Positions 17,764 through 27,431 are shown, numbered from the stretch's first letter. The stretch: 64,000 nt of DNA from Brucella pseudogrignonensis (GCF_032190615.1 NZ_JAVLAT010000004.1:62001-126000); one strand, 5' to 3'. Program-made: numbers and translations. Notes: generated by a model not told the origin, from the letters alone.

Positions 17764-18275
17764 AACATCACGAAATTCGCATCTGGTACGCCCAGCTCGA
17801 TCTCTTTGACACCGCCCGTCGTTATCTGGCGCTGCTCACACGTTGGAAGATGGAGCCGCCGACCCGCGACCGTCTCTTCGTTTCCGACTTCTATTTCGTA
17901 AACCCAAGCCTCTTGCATCTCACTCGAATGACAGGTGACGTCCGGAGGATATTTACCAACTTACATATTCCAAGACCGCGCGATACCTTCATCCAGTATC
18001 CGTCACCCCCACTGCTTTATACCAAAATGGGTGGGATTCAGGCTCAGGCGTTACACAACCTTATCGGGAAGGGGCTCGTCGATTTAGAGCTCGTCGACCA
18101 GGATCGCTACTGCCTCAATGAAGCTGGACGGAATCTTGCATCTCAGTTGGGTGATCGTCTCGTTCTGCCCGGCGAGGAAAAGATTTTGAATTTTCTTGTC
18201 ACAGACTACGTCACAATCGGCCAGGGAAAGCGTGGGCTGCGCGAGATGACCGGGCTAAGAAGGATCGGTACCTAG
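17760..18275 (+). CDS. ABC-3C middle component, 171 aa
   Basis: A small protein between the hydrolase effector and the ABC ATPase. It starts MKHHEIRIWYAQLD at ATG 17760, overlapping the upstream TGA (ATGA). An in-frame ATG at 17736 is less likely. It contains a winged-helix-like portion (LLYTKMGGIQAQALHNLIGK, DLELVDQDRYCLNEAGRNLA) and a FVSDFYFVNPS segment typical of middle components. In this system class the middle component is thought to bridge the ATPase and the effector. Identification rests mainly on size, position and this pattern. Confidence 0.7.
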   Translation: MKHHEIRIWYAQLDLFDTARRYLALLTRWKMEPPTRDRLFVSDFYFVNPSLLHLTRMTGDVRRIFTNLHIPRPRDTFIQYPSPPLLYTKMGGIQAQALHNLIGKGLVDLELVDQDRYCLNEAGRNLASQLGDRLVLPGEEKILNFLVTDYVTIGQGKRGLREMTGLRRIGT

Positions 18276-18276
18276 C

Positions 18277-20172
18277 GTGGTTTCATTTTTTGCACTCAGG
18301 CGACTTCGTGTAACTCAGGGCCAGAAGGTTGCCTATGATGAGGTCTTCCATCGTGGCGTCAACATCATCAGGGGCGAGAATGGATCGGGAAAGTCGACAA
18401 TAGCCGACTTTATCTTCTATGGCCTTGGCGGTGAATTTGATCGTTGGAAAGACGCTGCCAGAGACTGCTCTGCAGTTCGAATTGAGGTCGAGACGGCTCA
18501 GTCGGTTTTCACGGTCCAGCGCTCTATTGGCACGAAGCAGGAGCCAATATTCGTATTTTACGGTTCACTGGAAGAATCCCTCGACAAGGGTATTGACGAA
18601 TGGCAGCGCTTGCCGATCCGCCGGCCTCCAGGGGGGCTCGATCTCTCCTTTACGCAGATGATGTTTCAAGCCGCGGAAATCCCAGAAGCACCGAACGCGG
18701 CAAACTCGAATATCACAATGCACCAGTTGCTGCGGCTGCTCTACGCCGATCAGCAAACGCCTCCTGGGAAGCTGTTTCGGTTTGAAAGTTTCGACACGCG
18801 CGAAATTCGTGAGACCGTGGGACAACTCGTCATTGGGGTCAATGGATACGAACTCTATGAAAGCCTGATTGCGCTTAGAGAGACCAAAGCCGAATACACA
18901 GAGATGGACCGCCTTTACAGGGCTGCATTGATGTCGCTGCCCAGAGCTGAAGGTCTGACTTCGATTGCCAATCTAGATACCCGACTTGGCGAGTTGAGCG
19001 AACGAAAACAAAAGATCGAAACAGAAATTCGCAATGTGGACGCCGCCGTCGGGGAGGATAAGACGAAGCAGTTTGTCGCGGAGCGCCAAACACTACGCCG
19101 CCAATTGCAGAAGACGGCCAATGAACTTCAAACTAAAGAGCAAGGCTTGACAGATCTCAAGGACGAGAGCGTAGAGCTCGAGAAATTCATAAATTATCTT
19201 GAGCAACAACTTGCCGCCCTCAATGCAGCTGAAGACCTTTCAACCAAACTTGGTAACATTGAATTCCAATACTGCCCTTCCTGCTTGAAGCCGCTTTCCG
19301 ATAAGCATGTCCAGCATTGTATTGTATGTGACGAGGTGATTGACGAGGAAAAGGCACGATCGCAATATTTTGAGCTGAAGGTCGACAACGAGCTCCAGAT
19401 CAGGGAATCGCGCCAGCTCCTTGCGGCGAAGGCGGCGGAAGCCGATCATCTTGAGGGATTAGCAAGAGCTCTTCGCCGCGATTACGCTTCGGCGATGACC
19501 GAATTTTCCTCGCGCTATGATGTCAGCAACTCCCCGCGCGAAAGCTATCTCGCGGAGCGATTTAAGTTACTCGGTGGCCTTGAAAAGGAACTCGAATATT
19601 TGGAGGAACTAAGAGCGACCCTCCAGGAGATCGATAAGCTTTCCGCACAGCGGGCGAAGCTTAATGACGATATCGTTCGGCTAGAAGCCAAGATCAAGCG
19701 CCTCCACTCATCGTCTCATGCGCGTACCGAGAAAGCGATGAATCTTGTCAGCACAATTGCCATTCGTATCTTGAGAAAAGATATCAAGCGGCAGGAAGTC
19801 TTTGAGAATCCGACGACATTCTCGATCAATTTTGCGGACGATGCGATGTTGGTCGATGGTAAAATGAACTTCGCCGAGAGTAGTAACGTGGTTCTTAAAA
19901 ACACGTCCATTCTGTCATTAATGCTCGGCGCTTCCTATGACGCTGAATTCTGGCATCCAAAATTTCTCTTGATGGACAACATCGAAGACAAGGGAATGGA
20001 GCCGATGCGAAGCCATAAATTCCAGAAAATCATGATTGAAGAATCGAAGAATGCGAAATTCCCGCATCAGATCATCTTCACAACATCGATGATCGATCCG
20101 GAACTTGAAAGAAGCAAACTGACAGTCGGGCCGCATTACACGAGAGAAAAGAAGACACTCGCCAATATATGA
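18277..20172 (+). CDS. Rad50/SMC-like ABC ATPase with zinc hook (ABC-3C ATPase)
   Basis: A 631-residue SMC-type ATPase. It has a Walker A motif GENGSGKST (residues 33-41) and a long coiled coil (about 205-315 and 360-500). A zinc hook at the bend has C332-x2-C335 and C348-x2-C351 (YCPSC and CIVC). A Walker-B-like FLLMDNIEDKGME lies near residue 563. The start is GTG 18277, one base after the previous stop, with AAGAAGGA upstream. It should sense DNA or nucleoprotein ends and gate the hydrolase effector. Compared with Rad50 (~1000 residues) the coils are short, as expected for ABC-3C ATPases. Confidence 0.85.
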   Translation: MVSFFALRRLRVTQGQKVAYDEVFHRGVNIIRGENGSGKSTIADFIFYGLGGEFDRWKDAARDCSAVRIEVETAQSVFTVQRSIGTKQEPIFVFYGSLEESLDKGIDEWQRLPIRRPPGGLDLSFTQMMFQAAEIPEAPNAANSNITMHQLLRLLYADQQTPPGKLFRFESFDTREIRETVGQLVIGVNGYELYESLIALRETKAEYTEMDRLYRAALMSLPRAEGLTSIANLDTRLGELSERKQKIETEIRNVDAAVGEDKTKQFVAERQTLRRQLQKTANELQTKEQGLTDLKDESVELEKFINYLEQQLAALNAAEDLSTKLGNIEFQYCPSCLKPLSDKHVQHCIVCDEVIDEEKARSQYFELKVDNELQIRESRQLLAAKAAEADHLEGLARALRRDYASAMTEFSSRYDVSNSPRESYLAERFKLLGGLEKELEYLEELRATLQEIDKLSAQRAKLNDDIVRLEAKIKRLHSSSHARTEKAMNLVSTIAIRILRKDIKRQEVFENPTTFSINFADDAMLVDGKMNFAESSNVVLKNTSILSLMLGASYDAEFWHPKFLLMDNIEDKGMEPMRSHKFQKIMIEESKNAKFPHQIIFTTSMIDPELERSKLTVGPHYTREKKTLANI

Positions 20173-20265
20173 CGCTCGTCACCAGACGTGTCTCAAAGGG
20201 GAAGCCGCATCTCAGTGGGAGTGACGCATGCAGGGTTGTGTATCTGAGTATAAAGAGGGGCATGC

Positions 20266-21825
20266 ATGAAACGTCGGGATGTTGGAACAATCGGCGAAAA
20301 CGAGTTTATCAGTTGGTGTGAACCCGAGGGCTTCAAATGGACCAGACCATCCAATGATCGACTGGGCTGGGATTTCATTTTGGAGCGCGAGCCCGAACCG
20401 CGTGATGACTTGCCGCTTGACCGCCAGAATGAACTCCCGAAGTTTCTTGTCCAGATAAAGTCTACCGACCGGTTAGGAGAACCTCCTCGAATCAAGCTGT
20501 CTGCACTGAAGCATCTAGTTGATGCCGATATGCCTGCGGTGATCATCATTCTGGAATTCGGCAAAGGCGCCCGGCAACCTAAACGCTGCCGGGTTGTTAC
20601 AGTTGATGCACAATTGATATCCTATGCCCTGCATCGGACCAGGCAACGAGAAGCGGCTGGAAAGCGAAGCCTTCACAAGGAGCGTGTTCGTATACCACTT
20701 GATCGTGCCATCGAACTTTCTCCGACCGGTGAAGGTTTGTCTAAAACGCTCGATCATATGGTTGGCGGGTCGTTCTCAGATTACGTGAAAGACAAGATAA
20801 GGATACGCGAAACATGCGGATACGACGAGGACATGGCAACAGGTCGCTTTGTCGTTCGTGGAAAGGACGCCAAGGAACGGATCCAAAACCTCTTGCTGGG
20901 GATGAGTAGCGAAATTGATGTCGTCGACCTCACCATTGAGAATCGTCGTTTTGGCATCTCTCTTGCGAACGATACAAGCTTCTTCGATCAGGCCATCCTT
21001 AAGTATCATGCGCCGGCGCTTAGAACTGGGACGATCGAACTTGAAGAAATCGAAGAGGGTGACTGGACGAGGTTTTCGGTCGAACTGTACGCAGTACCGC
21101 CCATGGATGAGAGCGATGAGAAAGCGCCAGTTCGCCTTGCAAATCCATTTTTTGAGGTAATCCTTGATTTTGAAAAGGAGCAGGGCCGGGTATGTTTCGA
21201 CTATGATGGTTCCCGAACGGTCGATCTGGACGAAGCGGTGGCAATTATCGAAGTAGGCGCAATATTGGCAAGATCAAAAAGAGAGCTCAAGATAGAGATC
21301 GACGGTATTCCAGGTGAATTGCGGCTGGCAATCGAAGAGGGGCAGGGAGGGTTCTGGAACTGGATCCCGGTCGTGCCTATGCTTCGTCGGATACGCGCGG
21401 CAATGCAACGGCACAATCCAACCACCAAACCCGCATTGCTCTTGTCCGAGTTCTTCGATTGGATCGACAAGTACCGCGACTTCCTCGCTCTTGGATCCAC
21501 ACCCGGCGCGACACTGTTCATACCCCATCGTACCGAAACCGAGGGGTTCGAGATGCAGGATACCCTTCTGGCCCCTTTGACGTTGGAGCTGGCCGGAGCG
21601 CAGTATACGGCGCTGATAGAAGTCCCAGTCGCGACCATGAGCAGCGACGAAAGCGAGTTCAGCATTGTCTGCGGCAAGCCGCATGTAGTTGATGATATTG
21701 TTCGGTCTCCTGGTACAAACACCGACGATTTCATTGACCGATCCGTCCGCTTATCCAAACGGAATCGCAATGCCGCTGGCCCGGCACTTGTGGTCGCTTC
21801 GTTTGAAAATTGGGCGAAGGGCTAG
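20266..21825 (+). CDS. PD-(D/E)XK-like (DUF4365-type) N-terminal domain protein, 519 aa
   Basis: Residues 1-110 resemble DUF4365/restriction-endonuclease-like domains: GTIGENEFISWCEPEGF, then LGWDFILERE, then KFLVQIKST. Together these fit the D...QxK active-site pattern, followed by PAVIIILE. The remaining ~400 residues are unrecognised and beta-rich, with no membrane segment. The ATG at 20266 has GAGGGG before it. It is 93 bp after the ABC ATPase on the same strand, so it may be a fourth component of the same locus or a separate nuclease gene in the island. Nuclease activity is inferred from the motif only. Confidence 0.65.
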   Translation: MKRRDVGTIGENEFISWCEPEGFKWTRPSNDRLGWDFILEREPEPRDDLPLDRQNELPKFLVQIKSTDRLGEPPRIKLSALKHLVDADMPAVIIILEFGKGARQPKRCRVVTVDAQLISYALHRTRQREAAGKRSLHKERVRIPLDRAIELSPTGEGLSKTLDHMVGGSFSDYVKDKIRIRETCGYDEDMATGRFVVRGKDAKERIQNLLLGMSSEIDVVDLTIENRRFGISLANDTSFFDQAILKYHAPALRTGTIELEEIEEGDWTRFSVELYAVPPMDESDEKAPVRLANPFFEVILDFEKEQGRVCFDYDGSRTVDLDEAVAIIEVGAILARSKRELKIEIDGIPGELRLAIEEGQGGFWNWIPVVPMLRRIRAAMQRHNPTTKPALLLSEFFDWIDKYRDFLALGSTPGATLFIPHRTETEGFEMQDTLLAPLTLELAGAQYTALIEVPVATMSSDESEFSIVCGKPHVVDDIVRSPGTNTDDFIDRSVRLSKRNRNAAGPALVVASFENWAKG

Positions 21826-22200
21826 TACACCGTCCGCGCGGGGTCATTCTGCTAAGCGAAAGCCGGCCTTTCCGTGACTGCAAAGAGCGCGAAGTGTCTT
21901 CCACAGTATTGTGTGTTAGGCGCCAGCAAAACGTTCGAAAAGAACTACCTCACTTTGGGGCACTTATTGCACAGAAACATCTCCTGCTCGAACACTTCCT
22001 GTATTGCATGAACAATATCTGGACGGGCAATGACACGGGAAGCTAAAATCTACTGCGACCGTCGAAGCTGGACCGACCGCCTCGCGCCTCATTCCAGTCG
22101 TCCGAATTGGTCGAGCGAAGAATCTTGACCGGAAATCTGGAAAACGGAAAGCAATATTCTGCGCGGGGCAGTTTCTTGACTTTGAATCAGAAATATCAGA
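21826..22200. other. 375-bp gap without a supported gene
   Basis: No domain or convincing start is visible. It separates the defence-like locus from the DUF1612 fragment. Confidence 0.4.
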
Positions 22201-22406
22201 ATGCCAACAAATGTGCCCCACTTACTGTTACCACCGCTGGCCCGCGCCAGTGAATCCGTGGCGCGTTTCTAACAAACCCTTACCTTTTCCAAGGTTGACA
22301 CCGTGTGATCAAAAGCGCGCATTTTACTGACGACTGCGTCTCACTGCGGCTGGACGCCGAACGAGTCAAGACCGAAGATCTCATTCTTTATGAAACGGTG
22401 CGCGAT
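22201..22406 (+). pseudogene. DUF1612 gene fragment (5' end, disrupted)
   Basis: ATG 22201 opens MPTNVPHLLLPPLARASE, which matches the start of the intact gene at 13581, then stops at TAA after VARF. About 60 bp later another frame reads DDCVSLRLDAERVKTEDLI and LYETVRD, matching the ADACASLWLDGELVEMEDLV region. The middle and 3' end are missing. Confidence 0.75.
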
Positions 22407-22474
22407 AGATTAACTCAGTTCCTCTATCACACTTCTTGCCAGTATTTTGAGTTCAAGCAAATTAGATCAGTTAT

Positions 22475-22993
22475 TTATCTCACTTCACTCATGTATGCTC
22501 TCAGACTTTCTAAATCTCGCGCACCATCATATCGCGTGCCGTTGATGAAAAGCGTGGGAGTACCATTGACGCCGCTTCGCAATCCACCGCGAAAATCTGT
22601 TTCAATGCGCTCCTGAAAACGGCCGTCGAAAGCGGTTGCGAGGGTTGCTGGCGCTATGCCGAGAGCTGTCGCATATTCGCGAAGATCATGATCGGTTAGC
22701 GCGCTTTGGTTTTTGTAGAGAAGATCATGGGCTTGCCAGAACAGGCCTTGTGTAGCGGCCATTTCAGCAAATTCCGCCGCGTGAAGCGCATGCGGATGCA
22801 TTTCGGCAAGCGGGAAATTACGAAACACGAAGCGTAAATCCTCACCCATTGCCTGCTGCACTGCTTTCAGAACGTAATAAGCTTCGCCGCAATATGGGCA
22901 TTCATAGTCGCCATATTCGACAAGTGTTACAGCGGCTGTTTCATATCCCTGAATGTGATCCTGTTTACTGACAGGAATATTCAACTTGCTCAT
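22475..22993 (-). CDS. DsbA-family thioredoxin-fold oxidoreductase
   Basis: A 172-residue DsbA-like protein with the active site CPYC (YGDYECPYCGEAYY, residues ~31-40) and the conserved cis-Pro loop GVNGTPTLFING. A helical insert lies between. There is no signal peptide, so it is probably cytoplasmic, unlike classical DsbA. It overlaps the upstream peroxiredoxin gene by 4 bp, suggesting coupled expression and a shared redox role, perhaps as the peroxiredoxin's reductant. It could equally act as a glutathione-dependent or general disulfide reductase. Confidence 0.9.
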   Translation of the reverse strand: MSKLNIPVSKQDHIQGYETAAVTLVEYGDYECPYCGEAYYVLKAVQQAMGEDLRFVFRNFPLAEMHPHALHAAEFAEMAATQGLFWQAHDLLYKNQSALTDHDLREYATALGIAPATLATAFDGRFQERIETDFRGGLRSGVNGTPTLFINGTRYDGARDLESLRAYMSEVR

Positions 22994-23499
22994 GATTGCA
23001 TCTCCTTAGTGGTTGGTTTGGCCCTAATCATGTCGAGTGCTTCAAGAATGCCATCGGCTCCAGGGTTGATGCCCAGCGGAGAAACATAGCTCCATCGGAT
23101 AATGCCATCAGCATCAATGACGAATAGTGCACGCTCTGCCACGCCATCCTTCTGGCGATAGACGCCATAGCTCCGGGCGACTTCACCCTTGGGTTCAAAA
23201 TCTGCGAGAAGCGGGAAATGCAATTTGCGCTCTGCTTCAAAGGCGGCATGGCACCACACACCATCTACCGATATGCCGAGCAGCTGCGCCTTCGCATGGT
23301 GAAACTCCGGAAGAATTTCGTTATAAAGTCCCATCTGATCGCTGCAGACCGGACTCCAGTCGGCCGGGTAAAATGCGAGTATCACCGGAGCGCCACGCAG
23401 ATCGCTAAGCGATACCGTCTGATCTGCCGTTGCAGGTAAAGTGAATGCAGGCGCAGCAGTGCCTGCAGCGAGTGCGTGTGAGGGATTATCGCCGGGCAT
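22990..23499 (-). CDS. peroxiredoxin (AhpC/TSA family)
   Basis: A peroxiredoxin that reduces hydroperoxides. The thioredoxin-fold core is clear: AAPAFTLPATADQTVSL, then PVILAFYPADWSPVCSDQM. The motif here reads PADWSPVC, so the usual peroxidatic Cys position of PxxxTxxC is kept as the Cys of SPVC, with Ser for Thr. The start ATG 23499 (MPGDNPSH) has AAGGAG upstream and is preferred to 23523. It is divergent from the histidine-kinase operon; the gap carries two copies of the ACYTAGGTNTA motif, suggesting control by that two-component system. Confidence 0.9.
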   Translation of the reverse strand: MPGDNPSHALAAGTAAPAFTLPATADQTVSLSDLRGAPVILAFYPADWSPVCSDQMGLYNEILPEFHHAKAQLLGISVDGVWCHAAFEAERKLHFPLLADFEPKGEVARSYGVYRQKDGVAERALFVIDADGIIRWSYVSPLGINPGADGILEALDMIRAKPTTKEMQS

Positions 23500-23586
23500 G
23501 ATCGAACTCCTTTGCAGCTTCAATGCGCTCCAAGGTTAGGCAGCGCAGCAAGGCAGCGCAATCAGATGAACGGATATTGTTCCGAT

Positions 23587-23636
23587 ACTTAGGTCTATTG
23601 GTGAGCAGAGTTGGGACCCAAACCTAGGTATAGGTT
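23587..23636. promoter_or_regulatory. two ACYTAGGTNTA sites in the peroxiredoxin / kinase divergent promoter
   Basis: ACTTAGGTCTATTGG (23587-23601) and the perfect palindrome AACCTA-GGTA-TAGGTT (23621-23636). Matching sites recur at 32519 and 36839. They are likely binding sites of a LuxR-type response regulator such as the one at 25256. Confidence 0.6.
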
Positions 23637-23694
23637 CGCAACCACTTAAATTGCTCTATGGTTTCGCGCAGTCGAATCTGGGGAACGACAAACG

Positions 23695-25263
23695 ATGTCT
23701 AAAGATGCAGAGGGTTTGCATAAGCAAGGGATTAATCTGGTCGCAGGTCTTTTCGCGATCGCTTTGGCGTTTGCTGTCTTTTATGTCGACACCTTCACCG
23801 ATATTGAAGGCGCTGTTGCTGTTCTCTACGCCATCGCGTTGCTGTTGGCAGCCGAACTAACAGGGCGCACCGGAATCGTGTTAAGTAGCATTGGCTGCCT
23901 CGTCCTCACAATTGCATCCTATTATGCGACCCATGGCCCAGACCCGGACTTTCAAACAACCATCCGTCTCGGTGTTGCGGTCGCTGCAATTGTGATCACG
24001 GCAGTTCTTATCCTGAGAAACAAAATGGCGCGACAACAATTGCTTTTCTCGCATGGTGCGCTCAAAGATAGCGAAGCGCGTTATCGCTCAATTTTTGATC
24101 GCACGCGCGTTGCCCTTTGCGAGCGCGATTATTCGCGGCTTCGCAAGCATCTGATTCAGTTGAAGGCGCAAGGCATCACTGACATCGAAGACTATGCCCG
24201 CACGCATCCGGATTTCGTGCAGAAATGTATTGGCATGACCGATACGGTCGCGGCCAATGAAGCAGCCTATGAACTTTTAGGGGGTGATCTGGGGCAGGCG
24301 CATCGACTTGGCAGTCTCTTCGTTCCACGCGATGACCAATTCGTGCATGTGTTGCAAGCGCTGCTCGATGAACAGCGCTATTTTGAGAACAAGGTCGAGT
24401 TCCGTACAAGTACTGGTGAAGAACGACTAGTATTGCTGAGCATCAGCTTTCCAAGTGATCCTGCTGCTTTCAACCGTGTTGTGCTGAGCATGGTCGATAT
24501 TACTCAGCGCGAATTGGCGCAAAAAGTGCTGGTGGAAGCACAGGCTGAACTGACCAAAGCCTCGCGGGCCGCAACCGTAGGTGCCTTGTCTGCCTCGCTT
24601 GCCCACGAACTCAACCAGCCGCTTGGCGCCATCATGCTCAATGCGCAGACAGTGCTGCGCTGGCTCGACCGCGACCCACCGGACCTGACCGCCGTGCGAC
24701 GCTCTGCGGAACGGATCATTCGCGACAGTGACCGCGCAAGCGAGATAATCCAGAACACGCGCAATATGCTGAGCCAGGCCAAGCGGCGGGTGGAATCCAT
24801 TGATCTCACCATGTTGGTTCGCGAAACCATTGCGCTCATGGAACATGAGCTGCAACGCAGCAGCACGCAGGTACGCATGGCACAGAACTGGCGTTCGCCC
24901 GTGATTGAGGGCGTGCGGATTGAGCTTCAACAAGTGATTATCAATCTTGTGACCAACGCCATTCAAGCGATGGAGGCATCAAAAATCCGTTCGCGTTCGA
25001 TTGTGATCACGATCGGACGTACCGACAACGACCATGCAGTAATCAGCATTCGTGACAGCGGACCGGGAATAGATCAGGATACGCTCAAGCGGCTGTTCAT
25101 GCCGTTTCATACAACCAAGGCTTCCGGTATGGGCATGGGGCTTTCGATCTGCCGCAGCACGGTTGAAGCAAGCGGTGGAACCCTGACCGGGACCAACCAC
25201 GAAACAGGTGGCGCAGAATTTGAAATGCGCCTGCCGATCAATTGGGAAGTGCAGGATGCCTGA
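23695..25263 (+). CDS. membrane sensor histidine kinase
   Basis: A 522-residue kinase. Three to four N-terminal membrane segments lie in residues ~15-110, followed by a PAS-like region (~118-270, ending VVLSMVDITQRELAQ). Next come HisKA with the phospho-acceptor SLAHELNQPLGAI (His ~303), and HATPase with N-box NLVTNAIQAME, G1 DSGPGID and G2 GMGMGLSI. The closest overall type is the FixL/TodS-like group that pairs with LuxR-type regulators. It overlaps the response-regulator gene by 8 bp and is divergent from peroxiredoxin/DsbA, suggesting that a redox or respiratory signal is sensed. The actual ligand is unknown. Confidence 0.93.
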   Translation: MSKDAEGLHKQGINLVAGLFAIALAFAVFYVDTFTDIEGAVAVLYAIALLLAAELTGRTGIVLSSIGCLVLTIASYYATHGPDPDFQTTIRLGVAVAAIVITAVLILRNKMARQQLLFSHGALKDSEARYRSIFDRTRVALCERDYSRLRKHLIQLKAQGITDIEDYARTHPDFVQKCIGMTDTVAANEAAYELLGGDLGQAHRLGSLFVPRDDQFVHVLQALLDEQRYFENKVEFRTSTGEERLVLLSISFPSDPAAFNRVVLSMVDITQRELAQKVLVEAQAELTKASRAATVGALSASLAHELNQPLGAIMLNAQTVLRWLDRDPPDLTAVRRSAERIIRDSDRASEIIQNTRNMLSQAKRRVESIDLTMLVRETIALMEHELQRSSTQVRMAQNWRSPVIEGVRIELQQVIINLVTNAIQAMEASKIRSRSIVITIGRTDNDHAVISIRDSGPGIDQDTLKRLFMPFHTTKASGMGMGLSICRSTVEASGGTLTGTNHETGGAEFEMRLPINWEVQDA

Positions 25264-25915
25264 GATGCGCAAGTCCCAAAAGCAACCAAACGACAAGCCG
25301 GTGGTCTTCATCATCGACGACGATCCGTCGATGCGGGAATCGCTGGCCGATCTGTTTTTATCAATGCAGTTTGATGCGGAAGCATTTGAAACAGCCGCAG
25401 CCTTCATGACCAAATTCCCGGATCAATCACGAATGGAAAGACCCGGCTGCATTCTACTCGACGTTCGTTTGCCGGGTATCAGCGGCCTTGATTTCCAGAG
25501 CCAGCTTGAAAAATCAGGCATTCGCCTTCCCGTGGTTTTCATGACGGGCTTTGGCGATATTCCAATGACGGTACGTGCTATGAAGGCTGGCGCGGTCGAC
25601 TTCCTCACCAAGCCGTTCAAGGAACAGGATGTGCTCGATGCAGTGAGTTCGGCTGTGCAGCGCGATAGCGTGCGCAGGCAGGAGGCAGCGCAAAATCAGG
25701 CTGTCGTCGAACTGGTGCAGACATTGACCCCACGCGAGCGGGAAGTGATGGATGCCGTTGTCACTGGCAAAATGAACAAGCAGATCGCCTTTGATCTTGG
25801 CATCAGCGAAGTGACGGTGAAGCTTCATCGCGGCAATGTCATGCGCAAGATGGATGTGCGTTCTCTTGCCGACCTGGTTCGCAAGGCCGAGTTCCTCAGC
25901 GAAACGACAAAGTGA
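25256..25915 (+). CDS. FixJ/NarL-type response regulator
   Basis: A 219-residue two-component regulator. The receiver domain has the acidic pocket FIIDDDPSMRES, phospho-Asp in CILLDVRLPGISG, and the conserved Lys in FLTKPFKEQD. The C-terminal LuxR/GerE HTH reads LTPREREVMDAVVTGKMNKQ then IAFDLGISEVTVKLHRGNVM. ATG 25256 overlaps the kinase stop; ATG 25265 is an alternative. It is the cognate partner of the upstream kinase and the best candidate to bind the repeated ACYTAGGTNTA sites nearby. Confidence 0.93.
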   Translation: MPEMRKSQKQPNDKPVVFIIDDDPSMRESLADLFLSMQFDAEAFETAAAFMTKFPDQSRMERPGCILLDVRLPGISGLDFQSQLEKSGIRLPVVFMTGFGDIPMTVRAMKAGAVDFLTKPFKEQDVLDAVSSAVQRDSVRRQEAAQNQAVVELVQTLTPREREVMDAVVTGKMNKQIAFDLGISEVTVKLHRGNVMRKMDVRSLADLVRKAEFLSETTK

Positions 25916-26039
25916 ACTGTATCTAAGTATGGTATATTTGTGCTTTGCCAGAGCGCATAAAGAGTTTCGAGTGCATCTCTGAATAAAAAACGATTCTCGG
26001 GGTGCGAGATCAGGGTATAGCGATTTAAGGTCCAATGTA

Positions 26040-26414
26040 TTGTCTGCAGCACAAATTCATACCATAGCCATTGTTGATGACGATCAGGGTATCCGTGAAG
26101 CTCTCGATGATCTCGTCAAATCCTGCGGTTATGAAAGCCGTCTTTTCGCATCAGCCGAAGAATATCTCGCCTATGAAGCACAATCGGACATCGATTGTAT
26201 GCTGGTTGATGTGAAAATGCCGGGATTAAGTGGGATCGAGCTTCAAGCCGAACTGAACACACAGACGGCCCATCCGCCGATGATCTTCATGACATCCTTT
26301 GACGACGACCGTACCCGCAATGCGGCCATGGAAGGCGGCGCTTTCGCATTTCTGGGCAAGCCGGTCGATTTGATCAAGTTGTTAAACAGCATTGAAAATG
26401 CCATTAGCTCGTAA
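26040..26414 (+). CDS. single-domain response regulator
   Basis: A 124-residue receiver with no output domain: IAIVDDDQGIREAL, phospho-Asp in CMLVDVKMPGLSG, and Lys in AFLGKPVDL. The start is TTG 26040. It lies 124 bp after the FixJ-type regulator. Stand-alone receivers often act as phosphate sinks or connectors, so it may tune the same kinase. The upstream gap holds a weak half-match to the shared motif (CTAAGTAT at 25923). Confidence 0.88.
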   Translation: MSAAQIHTIAIVDDDQGIREALDDLVKSCGYESRLFASAEEYLAYEAQSDIDCMLVDVKMPGLSGIELQAELNTQTAHPPMIFMTSFDDDRTRNAAMEGGAFAFLGKPVDLIKLLNSIENAISS

Positions 26415-26652
26415 GCTATATGTCACTAACTGTATTTTTGACAAACAAATATCTTAACTATGTTAGTTTCAATTGCCACTATTCTATGTGACCAACGAAC
26501 TTTTTCGTCGCGGTGACAACCAGAACATTTACTTACTACTTACGTTCACCCTATCGCGCATGTCAGAAGTGCGGTGAGTTTCATCAGCTTAGGATGCACA
26601 CCGGCTTTTTGTCTACCACCAGAGTTTCATCGAGAATTCTGGCAAGCCCATT

Positions 26653-27168
26653 CTAATGGAAATCTGATGTCGTGTCAGATCGGTAAGTCCCTATTACGAG
26701 GATTTCCCGGAAGCAGCCTTCAGAGAAAGACCGTATGAGTTGTGGTGAACTTTCATCGAGCCATTGCAGATCATCTATGAAAAGCACGAGCGGATTGGTG
26801 GGTCGTGCATGCGACTGAATCGCACTGGCAAATCGATCGCGTGCACGCGCCGGCGAGGTTACACTGCTATCGTCGCGCAGTGTTGTCAGATCACTGATAG
26901 TTCCCGGTGAAACGAAATCGAATAATGCTTTCAGGATTGCGCTGTATGGGACGCCTCGCAGAGCTTCGTCAGCTTTCCCTACAGTATGATAGACGCTGTT
27001 TTCTGATATGAAAGCATTGACGAGGGTCGTTTTCCGATAGCCTGATGGTGCGCCGATGAAAACGATCTCCCCGAAACCTATTTGCGAAACGCGGTCATAA
27101 GCGTCTTTTAGAATTTTCAGCTCGCCAACACGGCCAAAAATTTTCGTATTGCGAAGCGCAATTGTCAT
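26653..27168 (-). pseudogene. truncated AAA-type signalling ATPase (AAA_16 fragment)
   Basis: The 171 visible residues carry GRVGELKILKDAYDRV, a Walker A variant APSGYRKTTLV (Tyr in place of Gly/Ala) and Walker B LVLFIDDLQWLDESS, then RSDTTSDFH and stop. Such domains are the N-terminal part of proteins over 1000 residues long (trifunctional Ser/Thr kinase/ATPase/histidine kinases or LuxR-type regulators). Everything after the ATPase core is absent, so this looks like a leftover 5' fragment. A short functional protein is less likely. Confidence 0.7.
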
Positions 27169-27431
27169 CAGACATCCACCAATTCATTCTCTTCAATTAG
27201 CGATGGATCGGTATTCAAGATGCTGTCAAAGGCAATTCGGCTATTGATGATATTATCGAGCAAGAATATTCAAAATACGGGATTTATATACAAAAACGGT
27301 TGGTCAACCATCTTCGGTCATTTCGCTTGGTTATGCTGAACCAATTTTTTTGAAGAGGATGGGATTTTACAAGATTCCACACTTTTGGGAGTATACTGAC
27401 TAAGTATTGTTTAGAGATGGTGAGGCCGACT

